From Paracoccus aurantiacus (GTDB lineage: Bacteria; Pseudomonadota; Alphaproteobacteria; Rhodobacterales; Rhodobacteraceae), in NCBI RefSeq assembly GCF_007993065.1, contig NZ_VOPL01000001.1:930001-994000 (forward strand): DNA of 64,000 nt. The letters run 5' to 3'. Each line of letters opens with the position of its first letter. The stretch's first letter is position 1. The translations under genes and the position numbers were made by a program. The notes beneath the pieces are model-generated. The model searched no databases and was not told the DNA's origin. It worked only from the letters and a program-made list of their open reading frames with translations. This document shows positions 1 through 8,981 of this stretch, piece by piece.

Positions 1-445
1 CGAATTCGACGTCATAGCAGATCAGAACAGCCGCCTTGCGCCCTGCAAGGGCAAAGGTCGTGTAACGGTCCCCCGCCACGAAGCGCGTGGCCTCTGTCTG
101 GCCGAAAAGCTGGATCTTGCGGTGGTTGGCAAGGACCTGTCCATCTGCGCCGAGACAGATGGCAGAATTCGCGATCCCCTCTGCCAGCCGCTCCGGATAG
201 CCGATGCAGATCGCGCAGGCGGCGCGCTGCGCCATGGGGGACAGATGTCCCGCGACCTCGTCCTGCGTCATGGCGAGTTCGCCAAGGTCGTCGCGTTCAT
301 AGCCCGACAGAAACAGCTCGGGAAAGGTGATCGCCGCCGCCCCCATCTGTCCTGCCGCGCGGCTCGCACGGGCGATTTCGGACAGCGCCCGCCCCCTATC
401 ACCGGCCACGCTTTCCCCCTGCCACAGCGCCAGTTTGATCGGCAT
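1..445 (-). CDS. Carbon-nitrogen hydrolase (nitrilase superfamily), 3' part cut off by window edge
   Basis: The first 148 residues are visible on the minus strand and the gene runs off the left edge. The nitrilase-superfamily triad can be read: Glu in FPELFLSGY, Lys in HRKIQLFG and Cys in LICYDVEF. These enzymes hydrolyse non-peptide C-N bonds of amides, carbamoyl groups or nitriles in the cytoplasm. The start ATG (443-445) lies 2 bases after the stop of the upstream hydrolase gene, so it is the last visible gene of the Pot-type transporter operon. The substrate is not readable; an amide or carbamoylated amine would fit the polyamine-like transporter. Family is confident, substrate is unknown. 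Confidence 0.85.
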   Translation of the reverse strand, partial: MPIKLALWQGESVAGDRGRALSEIARASRAAGQMGAAAITFPELFLSGYERDDLGELAMTQDEVAGHLSPMAQRAACAICIGYPERLAEGIANSAICLGADGQVLANHRKIQLFGQTEATRFVAGDRYTTFALAGRKAAVLICYDVEF

Positions 446-447
446 AC

Positions 448-1176
448 TCAGACCCCCTTTTCCCGCAGCCATCCAGCGATGAGCGCCTGCAACCGGTCCC
501 CGGAAAATGACGGGAAATGCCCGCCATGTACCACCCTGACCGGAAGCGTCAGAAGCCGCTGCATGGAGCGGATATAGTCGCCCGCATCGGCGTGATAGGT
601 ATCCTCGATCAGCGGTCCATCATAGACGATGTCACCCGAGATCAGCACAGCTGTCGCGGCCTCCCACAGCGCGATCCCGCCGGGGCTGTGGCCGGGCGTG
701 TGGATGACTTCGAAATGACGGTCGCCCAGATCGACGATATCGCCGTCCTCCAGCAGGCGCGTCGCGGGCGCGCCCTTAACGGCGTAGGTGGTGGAGCTGT
801 AGGGGACATCCGGCAGCGCATCGAAGATTTCGTCGGTGACATAGGGATCGGCCAGCGTGTTCGGGCGCGTTGGGGCAGCCAGAATGTCCGCCTCGGCGCT
901 GTGGCACAGGCGGCACGGAAATTCGTGATGACTGCCGATATGGTCGAAATGGGTATGGCTGGCGACGGCGTCCAGCGGGCGTTCGCTGACCAGCGGCACC
1001 CATTCCCGAAGCGAGACGACGCCCATGCCGCTATCGACCATCAGATCACGGTCGCGGCCCCGGACATGCCAGATATTGCAGCGATAGAATTCCTGAATAT
1101 GCGGCTCATCAATCCAGGTGATGCCGTCGCCGGCCGGACGCTGACGATACCAGTCTGCGGGCGCAATCCGGTTCAT
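448..1176 (-). CDS. MBL-fold metallo-hydrolase
   Basis: A 242-residue metallo-beta-lactamase-fold protein. The metal-binding motif HTHFDH is at residues 74-79, followed by TPGHSPGG, SGDIVYDG and VHGGHFPSF, the usual later metal ligands. This pattern is typical of small-molecule hydrolases of the glyoxalase II/lactonase type and there is no signal peptide. Its start overlaps the stop of the ATP-binding protein gene by 4 bases and the nitrilase gene follows after 2 bases, so it belongs to the operon. It probably acts on the imported compound or a product of it, which is inference from position. Substrate unknown. Confidence 0.85.
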   Translation of the reverse strand: MNRIAPADWYRQRPAGDGITWIDEPHIQEFYRCNIWHVRGRDRDLMVDSGMGVVSLREWVPLVSERPLDAVASHTHFDHIGSHHEFPCRLCHSAEADILAAPTRPNTLADPYVTDEIFDALPDVPYSSTTYAVKGAPATRLLEDGDIVDLGDRHFEVIHTPGHSPGGIALWEAATAVLISGDIVYDGPLIEDTYHADAGDYIRSMQRLLTLPVRVVHGGHFPSFSGDRLQALIAGWLREKGV

Positions 1177-2198
1177 TGCGCCGTCTCGGACAGGATGACC
1201 GGGTCAGTGGCGAAAAGCTGGACCTCTGCGCCGCGTTCAGGCACCGCGCCCTGCGGCAGGTTCGCCGTCAGGATCATGTCGGGCGCGGCCAGCGGCGCAA
1301 AATGGCAGCGATGATGCGCGCCGAAGAACGACGCCTCGATCATCCGCGCCGGGCCGAGGCGCAGATCGCCCCGAAGCCCGACATTCTCGGGCCGGAGGCA
1401 CAGCGTGCCCCTTTGCGGGGGCAGCGGAAGATGCCCCAGCGGCGTCGTCACCCCGTCCCCGTCGGGGGTCGCGGGAATGCGGTTCATCTCTCCCATGAAA
1501 CCTGCCGAGAACAGCGTCGCCGGGCGCAGATAGACATCTTCAGGACTTCCCGCCTGCTCGACCCGGCCCTGATTCATCACGACGATCCGGTCGGCTATGG
1601 CCATCGCCTCTTCCTGATCATGCGTGACGTGAACGAATGCCGTGCCCACGCGGCGCTGGATCGCCTTCAACTCGTCCTGCATCTGTCGGCGCAGTTTCAG
1701 ATCCAGCGCGCCAAGCGGTTCGTCCAGCAGCAGCACGTCCGGCTCCACCGCCAGCGCCCGCGCAAGCGCGACGCGCTGGCGCTGCCCACCCGACAGCTCG
1801 TGCGGGCGGCGACCCGCCTGCGCGGCAAGGCCGACCATCTCCAGCATGGCGTCTGCCTTGTCGTTGCGCACCGCCCGCCCGGCGCCGCGCATGCGCAGCC
1901 CGAAGCCGACATTGTCGCGCAGCGACATATGCGGGAACAGCGCATAGTCCTGAAACATCGTCGTCGTCGGCCGGTCCTTCGGGGGAACCTGCGTCATGTC
2001 GCGCGCGCCGATCAGAACCTGCCCTTCGGATGGCGTCAGGAAGCCGCCGATAATCGACAGAAGCGTGGTCTTGCCGCAGCCGGACGGACCAAGCAGCACG
2101 ACAAACTCGCCCGCCGCGATCTTCAGGTCGACGCGGTGCAGCGCGGTGAAGCCAGCGAAGCGATGCTCGATCCCCTGCAGGCTGACATCGGCAGTCAT
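1173..2198 (-). CDS. ABC transporter ATP-binding protein, PotA-like
   Basis: A 341-residue ABC ATPase with Walker A (GPSGCGKTT, about residues 37-45), the signature LSGGQRQRVALARAL and Walker B (LLLDEPLGALD), followed by a C-terminal TOBE-like regulatory domain from about residue 240. Length and order match the ATPases of spermidine/putrescine and iron(III)-type importers. It overlaps the upstream permease gene by 4 bases (2195-2198) and the downstream hydrolase by 4, so translation is probably coupled. It energises the two neighbouring permeases. The exact substrate cannot be told from this subunit. Confidence 0.93.
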   Translation of the reverse strand: MTADVSLQGIEHRFAGFTALHRVDLKIAAGEFVVLLGPSGCGKTTLLSIIGGFLTPSEGQVLIGARDMTQVPPKDRPTTTMFQDYALFPHMSLRDNVGFGLRMRGAGRAVRNDKADAMLEMVGLAAQAGRRPHELSGGQRQRVALARALAVEPDVLLLDEPLGALDLKLRRQMQDELKAIQRRVGTAFVHVTHDQEEAMAIADRIVVMNQGRVEQAGSPEDVYLRPATLFSAGFMGEMNRIPATPDGDGVTTPLGHLPLPPQRGTLCLRPENVGLRGDLRLGPARMIEASFFGAHHRCHFAPLAAPDMILTANLPQGAVPERGAEVQLFATDPVILSETAQ

Positions 2199-2968
2199 GC
2201 GCCCCTCCTTCTGAACAGTGTCAGTTCCAGCACCAGAACGATTGCCACCGAAACAAGAAACACGATCGAGCCGACCGCATTCGTGGCAGGCGACAGCCCG
2301 GACCGAAGCATCGACCAGATCTCGACTGGCAGCGTCACATCAAAGCGGGTCAGCAGGAAGGCGATGATGAACTCGTCCCAGCTGAAGGTGAAGGCCAGAA
2401 AGAACGCCGCCGCAAGCGATGGCAGCAGCATCGGGGCAGAGACATGCCACAGCACCTGCCATTCTGCCGCGCCGAGATCGCGCGCAGCGCGCATCGCGTT
2501 TTTCTGATGCTCGCCCATCGAGGCATAGATTATCGCAAAGCACAAAGGCAGGTTGATGACGACATGGCCGATGCCCGTTGCCACGAGCGACGGGCGCAGG
2601 CCGACCGCGTTGAACATCTGCAACAGACCGAGCGCGATAATTAGATAGCTGACCGTCATCGGCGCGATCAGCACGCCCCGGATCAGTGCCGATCCCGGCA
2701 GCAGCACCCGCGCAAGCCCCGATGCCGCAAGAAAGCCCAGCACAAGCGCGACCGCAGATGAAATCAACGCCACCAGCAGCGAATTCATCAGGGCTTCCAT
2801 CAATGCGCGGTCGGCTATGATTTCCGCATACCACCGCAGCGTCGGCCCATCAAAAGGCGGTACCGGCAGGCGGCTGTCCTGAAAGGAAAAGACGATCAGC
2901 ACCACCACCGGCAACAGGATGAAGCCGAACATCGCCAGCAGATATGCCCAGGCCAGCACCCGCATCAC
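2195..2968 (-). CDS. ABC transporter permease, PotC-like
   Basis: A 257-residue integral membrane protein with six predicted hydrophobic segments, starting MMRVLAWAYLLAMFGFILLP. The EAA-type coupling region reads around AARDLGAAEWQVLWHVSAPM, as in PotC/PotI permeases. It overlaps the PotB-like permease gene by 4 bases (2965-2968) and the ATPase gene by 4 bases. It forms the inner-membrane channel with the other permease. Polyamine-type uptake is the family default; the substrate here may be a related amine or amino acid derivative. Confidence 0.92.
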   Translation of the reverse strand: MMRVLAWAYLLAMFGFILLPVVVLIVFSFQDSRLPVPPFDGPTLRWYAEIIADRALMEALMNSLLVALISSAVALVLGFLAASGLARVLLPGSALIRGVLIAPMTVSYLIIALGLLQMFNAVGLRPSLVATGIGHVVINLPLCFAIIYASMGEHQKNAMRAARDLGAAEWQVLWHVSAPMLLPSLAAAFFLAFTFSWDEFIIAFLLTRFDVTLPVEIWSMLRSGLSPATNAVGSIVFLVSVAIVLVLELTLFRRRGA

Positions 2969-3819
2969 AGACGATCCATCCGCAGCCAGCGCGAGGTTGC
3001 CGCATAGGCCAGCGTCACGATTGCCATCAGCACAAGCGACAGTGCCGAGGCCATCGGATAATCGCCGCGCCTGCCCAGTTGCAGCATGATAAGCTGCGGC
3101 AACGTCAATTCATTATTCCCGCCAAGGATCTGCGGCGTGATGTAGTCGCCGATACACAGCACGAAGGTCAGAAATGCGCCGGTCATGATGCCGGGCAGCG
3201 TCAGCGGCAGGATCACCAGCCGGATCACCTGCAGCCGCGACGCACCCAGATCCTGGGCCGCACGGGCATAGTTCGGGGAAAGCTGGATGAGATTGGAATA
3301 GATCGTCAGCGTCAGCAGCATCGTGAAGAAATGCACGAACCCCGTCACGGTCGCGGCGCGCGTCGCCATGATCTGGACCGGCTCGGCCAGCAGGCCGATC
3401 CCGGTCAGTGTCTTCATGATGACGCCATTCTCGCCCAGAACCAGCGCCCAGCTGTAGGATCGCACGACGTAAGACGTCCAGAACGGAAGCACCGCGATCA
3501 GAAGCGCCAGCCGCTGCCAGCGCGCGGGCACACGCGTCGCGATGATCCAGGCCAGCGGCCATGCCAGCAGCACCGAAATCGCCGTGACAAGCGCCGTGAT
3601 CTGCAACGAGACCCAGATCCCTTTGCGCAGCGACGGATCGGTGAAGATCTTCGCGAAATTGCTCAGGTCGAAGCTTTGCACCACCTCGCGGCCGTCCAGA
3701 TGCGCAAGGCTCATCAAAGCCATGCCCGCGAAAGGGATGATGAAGAAGATCAGCACCCAGATCAGCGCGGGCGCGACCAGTGCCGCACCCTGTCGTCTTT
3801 CGCGGGCCTCGATGCTCAT
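2965..3819 (-). CDS. ABC transporter permease, PotB-like
   Basis: A 284-residue permease whose start is taken at MSIEARERRQG (ATG 3817-3819), ten bases after the stop of the binding-protein gene. A longer reading frame exists but would overlap that gene. It has a long N-terminal membrane anchor, about six hydrophobic segments and the coupling loop RAAQDLGASRLQVIRLVILP. This is the PotB/PotH half of a polyamine-type importer and pairs with the PotC-like protein encoded next. Confidence 0.92.
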   Translation of the reverse strand: MSIEARERRQGAALVAPALIWVLIFFIIPFAGMALMSLAHLDGREVVQSFDLSNFAKIFTDPSLRKGIWVSLQITALVTAISVLLAWPLAWIIATRVPARWQRLALLIAVLPFWTSYVVRSYSWALVLGENGVIMKTLTGIGLLAEPVQIMATRAATVTGFVHFFTMLLTLTIYSNLIQLSPNYARAAQDLGASRLQVIRLVILPLTLPGIMTGAFLTFVLCIGDYITPQILGGNNELTLPQLIMLQLGRRGDYPMASALSLVLMAIVTLAYAATSRWLRMDRL

Positions 3820-3829
3820 CCGCGCGACC

Positions 3830-4879
3830 TCAGTTCTGCAGCATCTCGGTCCAGAGATCCTGCATCGCCGTATCGGTGGCGGCATTCGGAACCGGGTAAA
3901 GCTGCGCGCGCGACAGATATTCGGCCTGATCGTCCCAACGCAGAATCGCCTTCTGCTCGTCCGTCAGAACGTCACCCGCCATCTTGTTCACCGGCATCCC
4001 CCAATAGCAGGACGAGGTCGCAAGTCGCGCCTGCCCCTCGGGCGAGGTGATATATTTGATGAATTCCAGCGCAAGTTCCGGCCTCTCGGTCCCCTCCACC
4101 ATGGCGATGGACTGCGCCCATAGCAGGCCGCCTTCCTTCGGGATCGTCCAGTCGAGATCGGGGTTCTCGGCATTCAGCACCGCCGTCAGCCATTCGCCCC
4201 CGCCGATCAGAACATCAACCTCTCCTGTTGCAAGCGCGGTCTGGCTGGCCACCACGTCGGACACCTGACGCGAGGCCGCTTTCAGCGACATGAGAGGTTC
4301 GCGGATCTTGTCCAATGCGGCCGCATCCAGATCTTTCGTCGCAATGCCGTCCTGCAGACCGACAAGACCCAGAACCGGCAGGTAATAGTCATAGATCGCA
4401 ATGCGCCCGTCATATTTTCCCGACCACAGCGCGCCAAGGCTTTCCATATCTGCGGCATCGACCTTGGCCTTGTTGAAGGCCAGGGTGTTATAGCCGAACT
4501 TTTCGGTCACCGCATAGGTCTGTCCATCAATGGTGGTGTGATCCTGAAGCACGACCTCGGGGAAGAAATCGGCCGTTGGCAGTTGATCGGCGGGCAAAGG
4601 CGCCAGAAATCCGCGTTCGACCGCGCGGCCAACATCGACGGCGTCGATCACCATCACATCCCAGTCGCCCGGCCGGGACTGTTCCAGCAGCGTCAGACCC
4701 GCGGCAGTCCCTTCATATTCCTTCACGTTGACGCGGACATCATGGGCCTGCTCGAAGGGTTCCAGCAAAGCCGGATCGGCATGGTCGCACCAGATCAGCG
4801 CATTCAGATCCTCGGCATATGCGGCGGGCGCGAAGCCGGCCAGAAGCGCCAGCGTGACGCAGCCTTGCTTGATGGTCAT
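3830..4879 (-). CDS. Periplasmic substrate-binding protein, PotD/PotF-like
   Basis: A 349-residue secreted binding protein. The start is ATG 4877-4879, preceded by a GGGAGA ribosome site and giving the signal peptide MTIKQGCVTLALLAGFAPAA, cleaved after AYA. The mature protein begins EDLNALIWCDHADPALLEPF, similar to PotD/PotF-type proteins, and carries the conserved helper-loop and binding-cleft regions. It is the first gene of a five-gene-plus operon (binding protein, two permeases, ATPase, MBL hydrolase, nitrilase). The operon is divergent from a TetR gene, which is the likely regulator. The ligand is unknown. Confidence 0.9.
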   Translation of the reverse strand: MTIKQGCVTLALLAGFAPAAYAEDLNALIWCDHADPALLEPFEQAHDVRVNVKEYEGTAAGLTLLEQSRPGDWDVMVIDAVDVGRAVERGFLAPLPADQLPTADFFPEVVLQDHTTIDGQTYAVTEKFGYNTLAFNKAKVDAADMESLGALWSGKYDGRIAIYDYYLPVLGLVGLQDGIATKDLDAAALDKIREPLMSLKAASRQVSDVVASQTALATGEVDVLIGGGEWLTAVLNAENPDLDWTIPKEGGLLWAQSIAMVEGTERPELALEFIKYITSPEGQARLATSSCYWGMPVNKMAGDVLTDEQKAILRWDDQAEYLSRAQLYPVPNAATDTAMQDLWTEMLQN

Positions 4880-4988
4880 GGCAATCTCCCCATATTTTTT
4901 GGCGCAGCGAATTTTCTCGTCTTGCAGAAAAAGTTGAACACATTCATTTTTATAGTCAATGATAATTTTAGGATCGGCAGGAGGCCCC
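4880..4988. promoter_or_regulatory. AT-rich divergent promoter region, Pot-type operon / tetR
   Basis: This 109-base gap separates two divergently transcribed genes and is much richer in A and T than its surroundings (for example ATTTTTTGG near 4891 and TTTTTATAG near 4950). It must hold both promoters. A TATAGT hexamer at about 4954-4959 could serve as a -10 box for the tetR side, but no convincing -35 at the right distance and no clean TetR-type palindrome were found. The tetR gene has a good ribosome site (CAGGAGG) just before 4989. Confidence 0.5.
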
Positions 4989-5606
4989 ATGGCCGGACTT
5001 CGCGAAAGACAAAAAGCCCGGCGAAGCAGCGCTATCCTCGAGGCAGCGAGCGCACTTTTTAAGCAGTCCGGCTACGATTCCGCGCGGATCGAAACCATTG
5101 CCGAAACCGCCGAGGTTTCGGTCGGAACCTTCTATAATTACTATGAAAACAAGGCAGACCTTCTGCTTGCTATCGTGGTGATGGAGGTCGAAGAAGTGCT
5201 GCGTCAGGGCGAAGCTGTTCTGGCCCACCCCCCGTCCGCAGCATATGACGCGATCTGCGCGTTGATCGCGACTTATTACGATCATTCGCTGGTTTACCTC
5301 ACCAAGGAAATGTGGCGCACGGCGATGGCGCTTTCGATTCAGACGCCTGACGCACCGTTCTCGCGGCGCTACCGGGCGCTGGATCATGCGCTTTCCGAAC
5401 AGGTGGTGGCGCTGATGGAGCAGCTGAAGGCAACGGGCAAGATTGGTGCGGATGTCGATGCGCGCGCCTTGGGAGAGATGATTTTCCTCAGTCTCAACGG
5501 GCTTTTCAGCAGCTTTGCGACAACACCCGAGATGACGCTTTCGCAGCTTAACGCGACCATGTTTGCACAGATACGCGCCCTGACCGACCATATCGGCACG
5601 TCGTGA
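4989..5606 (+). CDS. TetR/AcrR family transcriptional regulator
   Basis: A 205-residue regulator. The start at ATG 4989 (MAGLRERQKARR) is preferred because a CAGGAGG ribosome site lies just upstream; an in-frame ATG 30 bases earlier lacks one. The N-terminal HTH spans about residues 12-58, with the diagnostic VSVGTFYNYYENKADLL. The C-terminal ligand domain is alpha-helical. It is divergent from the Pot-type operon and probably represses it in response to the transported compound, which is inference from the arrangement. Confidence 0.9.
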   Translation: MAGLRERQKARRSSAILEAASALFKQSGYDSARIETIAETAEVSVGTFYNYYENKADLLLAIVVMEVEEVLRQGEAVLAHPPSAAYDAICALIATYYDHSLVYLTKEMWRTAMALSIQTPDAPFSRRYRALDHALSEQVVALMEQLKATGKIGADVDARALGEMIFLSLNGLFSSFATTPEMTLSQLNATMFAQIRALTDHIGTS

Positions 5607-5694
5607 CGCTTGCCGAGTTGCAACTACGCAGGCGTTGATGACGCCGTCCCAGACTGCTAACCGAATTGCAAAGTGAGCGCGAAAGGAAAGCCAG

Positions 5695-5922
5695 ATGCCG
5701 CATGTGATCGTCAAATGCTGGCCCGGCCAGACCGAGGAGCAGAAGCAGCAACTGGCCGATGCAATTACCCGCGATGTGATGAAGTTTCTGGGCTCGGGCG
5801 CAGGCTCGATCTCGGTGGCGATCGAGGATGTCGAAAGCGCCGACTGGAAGGCGCAGGTTTACGACCCCGAGATCAAGCCCCGGCTGGCAAAGCTTTACAA
5901 GAAGCCCGGCTACGAGATGTAG
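5695..5922 (+). CDS. Small tautomerase (4-oxalocrotonate tautomerase-like)
   Basis: A 75-residue protein starting [20 protein letters not shown]. Pro2 after Met removal is the catalytic N-terminal proline of the tautomerase/PptA superfamily, and the beta-alpha-beta pattern and length fit a 4-OT monomer. Ribosome site AGGAAAGCC precedes the ATG. Such enzymes ketonise enol acids in aromatic or aliphatic acid catabolism. It sits alone between tetR and lacI, so its pathway is not evident; assignment to either neighbour cluster would be guesswork. Confidence 0.85.
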   Translation: MPHVIVKCWPGQTEEQKQQLADAITRDVMKFLGSGAGSISVAIEDVESADWKAQVYDPEIKPRLAKLYKKPGYEM

Positions 5923-5931
5923 GCGCCGCGC

Positions 5932-6951
5932 TCAGACCACGGGACCGGTGGATTCGCGCAGGACCAGACGACAGGCCAGTTCGATCCTGCGCGGCGGCTT
6001 GTCGGCACCGTCCAGTTCGTCCAGAAGCAAGCCAAGCGCTGCCGCGCCGATTTCCTGCATCGGCACGTGAATCGTGGTCAGCGGCGGGCTGCTGAACGCA
6101 GAGACGGGAAGATCGTCGATGCCCATCACCGACACCTGCCCCGGCACATCAATCCCGCTTTGCTGAAGCGCGCGCATCGCCCCATAGGCAAGGCTGTCGC
6201 CCGCCGCCAGCACGGCTGTGAAATCCGCTTTCGCCGCAATGCGGCTGAGAATTGCGGCCTCGCCCAGTTCCGGAAGCCAGTCATCGACGTCAACCGTCAG
6301 ATCGTCCACATCGATATCGGCCCCGCGCATCGCGTCCTGCCACCCTTCCAGTCTGCGCCGGATCGTCCGCCGCCCCGGTCGCTGAAGGAACAGGATGCGC
6401 CGATGACCAAGCGACAGAAGATGGCTGGTCGCAAGATAGGCCGCCGAGCGGTTGCAGGGCGTGACCGATGAATGACGCATTGCCGGATCATCCCCGTTCA
6501 CCAGCACGATCGGTTTTGCGAAGCCGCTCGCCCGCGTCAGCATCTCGTCTGCGTCCAGTGTCAGAAACAGGCAGCCGGTGATCGCCTCGTCGGCAGCCGC
6601 CTCCTCCAGCAGCGCGACCTCGTCGGCATCGCATGCGACCGGGCGGGTCAGCAATTCAACGCCAAGCGCCCGCGCACGCTCCGCAAGGCCATCAAGGACA
6701 TACATGGTAAACTGACTGCGCGCATGGTCCAGCATGGCGACGCTGCTGGCCGCCAGCATCACCTTTCGTCCCACGACGGACGGCAGGAGCGGATAGTTCA
6801 TGGCCCTTGCCGTGTCGATGATATGGTTGCGCAGGTCGTCGCGCACGCCGGGGCTGTTGCTGAGCGCGCGCGACACCGTGCTGATTGACACCCCGCAGCG
6901 TTCCGCCACCTGATCCAGTCGCACGCCCCGCGCCTTCCTGCCGTGTTTCAT
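5932..6951 (-). CDS. LacI family transcriptional regulator of the uronate operon
   Basis: A 339-residue LacI/GalR-type repressor. The HTH at residues 8-30 includes QVAERCGVSISTVSRALSNS, followed by the hinge helix and a periplasmic-binding-protein-like effector domain. The start at MKHGRKARG (ATG 6949-6951) is preferred; an in-frame ATG at 6972 has no visible ribosome site. It is divergent from the GH105-KduI-ABC operon, so it most likely represses that operon and is relieved by an unsaturated uronate or a metabolite such as KDG. This control link is inferred. Confidence 0.9.
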   Translation of the reverse strand: MKHGRKARGVRLDQVAERCGVSISTVSRALSNSPGVRDDLRNHIIDTARAMNYPLLPSVVGRKVMLAASSVAMLDHARSQFTMYVLDGLAERARALGVELLTRPVACDADEVALLEEAAADEAITGCLFLTLDADEMLTRASGFAKPIVLVNGDDPAMRHSSVTPCNRSAAYLATSHLLSLGHRRILFLQRPGRRTIRRRLEGWQDAMRGADIDVDDLTVDVDDWLPELGEAAILSRIAAKADFTAVLAAGDSLAYGAMRALQQSGIDVPGQVSVMGIDDLPVSAFSSPPLTTIHVPMQEIGAAALGLLLDELDGADKPPRRIELACRLVLRESTGPVV

Positions 6952-6996
6952 CTCGTGCCCTGCCACGCCCATTTCTGCAAATTATTTTCATCTTGC

Positions 6997-7010
6997 GCGA
7001 ATATTATCGC
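6997..7010. promoter_or_regulatory. Candidate LacI-type operator (imperfect palindrome)
   Basis: The sequence GCGAATATTATCGC has GCGA/TCGC arms around an AT-rich centre and lies midway in the 102-base gap between the lacI start (6951) and the GH105 start (7054). Its size and position suit a LacI-family operator. The symmetry is imperfect and no second copy was seen, so this is a weak call. Confidence 0.3.
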
Positions 7011-7053
7011 CGTGTGAACCTGTGAAGTGAGATACGGCGAGGCGGGGGGAGCC

Positions 7054-8151
7054 ATGGCGTCGTCTGAACAGGACATCGCGGAAAAGCTGGACGCTCTGGT
7101 CCGGGGGATGACGGGTCTGCGCCACGATGGGCGCTTTGACGAGCCGAATCTGGACGGGACGCCCGGCGACTATGTTTCTTTTGACAGCTGGGAATGGCCG
7201 CAGGGCGTCGGGCTTTACGGCCTGATGCGCCTGTGGGTGCAGAATGACGATCCGGCGCTGCTTCAGACGCTGGAAGACTGGTATGACCGCCGCATCGAGG
7301 CCGGACTGCCGGGAATGAACGTCAACACGACCGCCCCGATACTGGCGTTAAGCGAGATCTGGCGTCGGCGGGGGCAGCCGCGTTATGGCAAAGTGCTGGA
7401 CGACTGGGCGAAAATCCTTGTCGAGACGATGCCGCGCACGCCGGAAGGCGGGTTTCAGCACAATGTCTCGGACCGCATCAACGATGACGAGTTGTGGGAC
7501 GATACGCTGTTCATGGTCGCCCTGTTTCTTGCCTCTTACGGTCAGGCATCCGGACAGCGGCATCTGGTCGAAGAGGCCGAGCGCCAGTTCCTCGTTCACG
7601 CGCGCTATCTTGCCGATCCGCATACCGGCCTGTGGTTTCATGGCTGGAGCTTTGACGGACGCCACAATTTCGCGCGCGCACTGTGGGGTCGCGGCAATAG
7701 CTGGATCACGGTCGGCATTCTGGAACTGATCGAGATGGCAGAGATCTCCTCTGTGGTGCGCGACTATCTGCTTGGCGTGCTGGGCGCGCAGATTGATGCA
7801 TTGCTGGCGCTTCAGGATGCATCGGGCGGCTGGCATACGCTGCTGGACGATCCTGCATCCTATATCGAAATCTCTGCGACGGCAGGCTTCGGCTATGGGC
7901 TGATGAAGGCCGCGCGGCTTGGGCTGGCACCGCCCGCGGCGGCAGATGCGGGGCGACGCGCGGCCGAGGCGGTCATGTCCAATATCGGGCCGGGGGGCGT
8001 GGTGGAAAACGTCTCTTACGGAACGCGCATGGGCCATGACCTGCAATTTTACCGCGACATACCAATTCAACCGACCGGATATGGGCAGGCTCTTGCGATC
8101 CTGTGCCTGACCGAGCGCCTTCACGGCGAAAACACACGGGAACACGCATGA
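7054..8151 (+). CDS. Glycoside hydrolase family 105, unsaturated uronyl hydrolase
   Basis: A 365-residue protein without signal peptide. It matches GH105 (YteR/RhiN-type unsaturated rhamnogalacturonyl/galacturonyl hydrolases) through LWDDTLFMVALFLASYG (the conserved general-acid Asp, about residue 150), WFHGWSF and WGRGNSW. These cytoplasmic enzymes remove the 4,5-unsaturated uronic acid left by polysaccharide lyases from imported oligosaccharides. Start at MASSEQD is chosen because GGGGGGAG lies just before it; an upstream in-frame start lacks this. It overlaps kduI by 4 bases, and KduI acts on its released product. Confidence 0.88.
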   Translation: MASSEQDIAEKLDALVRGMTGLRHDGRFDEPNLDGTPGDYVSFDSWEWPQGVGLYGLMRLWVQNDDPALLQTLEDWYDRRIEAGLPGMNVNTTAPILALSEIWRRRGQPRYGKVLDDWAKILVETMPRTPEGGFQHNVSDRINDDELWDDTLFMVALFLASYGQASGQRHLVEEAERQFLVHARYLADPHTGLWFHGWSFDGRHNFARALWGRGNSWITVGILELIEMAEISSVVRDYLLGVLGAQIDALLALQDASGGWHTLLDDPASYIEISATAGFGYGLMKAARLGLAPPAAADAGRRAAEAVMSNIGPGGVVENVSYGTRMGHDLQFYRDIPIQPTGYGQALAILCLTERLHGENTREHA

Positions 8152-8981
8152 TGCGCAGCATTTACGGGGCATCGCCCGGCGATATTTCTGGGATGAACAC
8201 GGACCGGCTGCGCGCCGAATTCATGGTCGAGGACCTGTTTTCGCGCGGCGAGATCCGCTTCGTCTATACCCATCTCGACCGCATGATTCTGGGCGGCGCT
8301 GTGCCTGAAGGTGCGGCGCTTCGTTTTGGCGGGGGCGAGGATGTCGGCACACCCCTGTTTTTCAGCGCGCGCGAGATGGGCATTGCCAATCTGGGCGGTG
8401 CCGGTGCCGTCACTGTGGACGGCGTGCGGTATCAGCTTGCCAATCGCGACATCCTCTATATCGGGCGCGGCGCGGCAGAGGTGACGCTGGAAAGCGATGA
8501 TGCCGCAGATCCCGCGCGATTCTATATGAACTCGGTCCCGGCCGGTGCCGACATTGCGCACCGTCTGATCACAAGGGCCGAAGCCAAGCCGCTGGAACTG
8601 GGCGAGGCGGAACGCGCCAACAAGCGCAGGCTGGCGATGTATATTCACCCTGAAGTCGCGCCTTCTTGCCTGCTGCTGATGGGCATTACCGATCTTGCGC
8701 CGGGCAGCATCTGGAACACGATGCCGCCCCATCTGCATGAGCGCCGGATGGAGGCTTATTGCTATTTCGACATGGCAGACGAGGACCGCGTGATGCATCT
8801 GATGGGGCGACCCGAAAATACCCGTCATCTGATGATCGCGAATGGCGATGCGGTTCTGTCGCCGGCATGGTCGATCCATATGGGCGCTGGCACCGGACCT
8901 TATGCTTTCGTCTGGGGGATGACTGGCGAGAACCAGGCCTACAACGATGTCAGCCCAGTGCCCGTGAAGGATCTGAAATGA
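8148..8981 (+). CDS. kduI: 5-keto-4-deoxyuronate isomerase (4-deoxy-L-threo-5-hexosulose-uronate ketol-isomerase)
   Basis: A 277-residue protein close to the E. coli enzyme (278 residues). The zinc ligands are in place: His195, His197 and Glu202 in PPHLHERRMEAY and His244 in SIHMG, each one position off the E. coli numbering. It converts DKI from unsaturated uronates to DKII. Its start overlaps the GH105 stop (ATGA at 8148-8151) and its stop overlaps the next start (8978-8981). The later steps (KduD, KdgK, KdgA) are not in this window. Confidence 0.95.
   Translation: MMRSIYGASPGDISGMNTDRLRAEFMVEDLFSRGEIRFVYTHLDRMILGGAVPEGAALRFGGGEDVGTPLFFSAREMGIANLGGAGAVTVDGVRYQLANRDILYIGRGAAEVTLESDDAADPARFYMNSVPAGADIAHRLITRAEAKPLELGEAERANKRRLAMYIHPEVAPSCLLLMGITDLAPGSIWNTMPPHLHERRMEAYCYFDMADEDRVMHLMGRPENTRHLMIANGDAVLSPAWSIHMGAGTGPYAFVWGMTGENQAYNDVSPVPVKDLK

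Noticed and set aside
2944..4050. Long open frames on the plus strand opposite the Pot permease and binding-protein genes
   Set aside because: Arg/His/Gln-rich, no domain pattern, fully antisense to clear transporter genes.
5607..5694. Small RNA or regulatory element between tetR and the tautomerase gene
   Set aside because: Nothing beyond a possible promoter; no clear structure or repeat.
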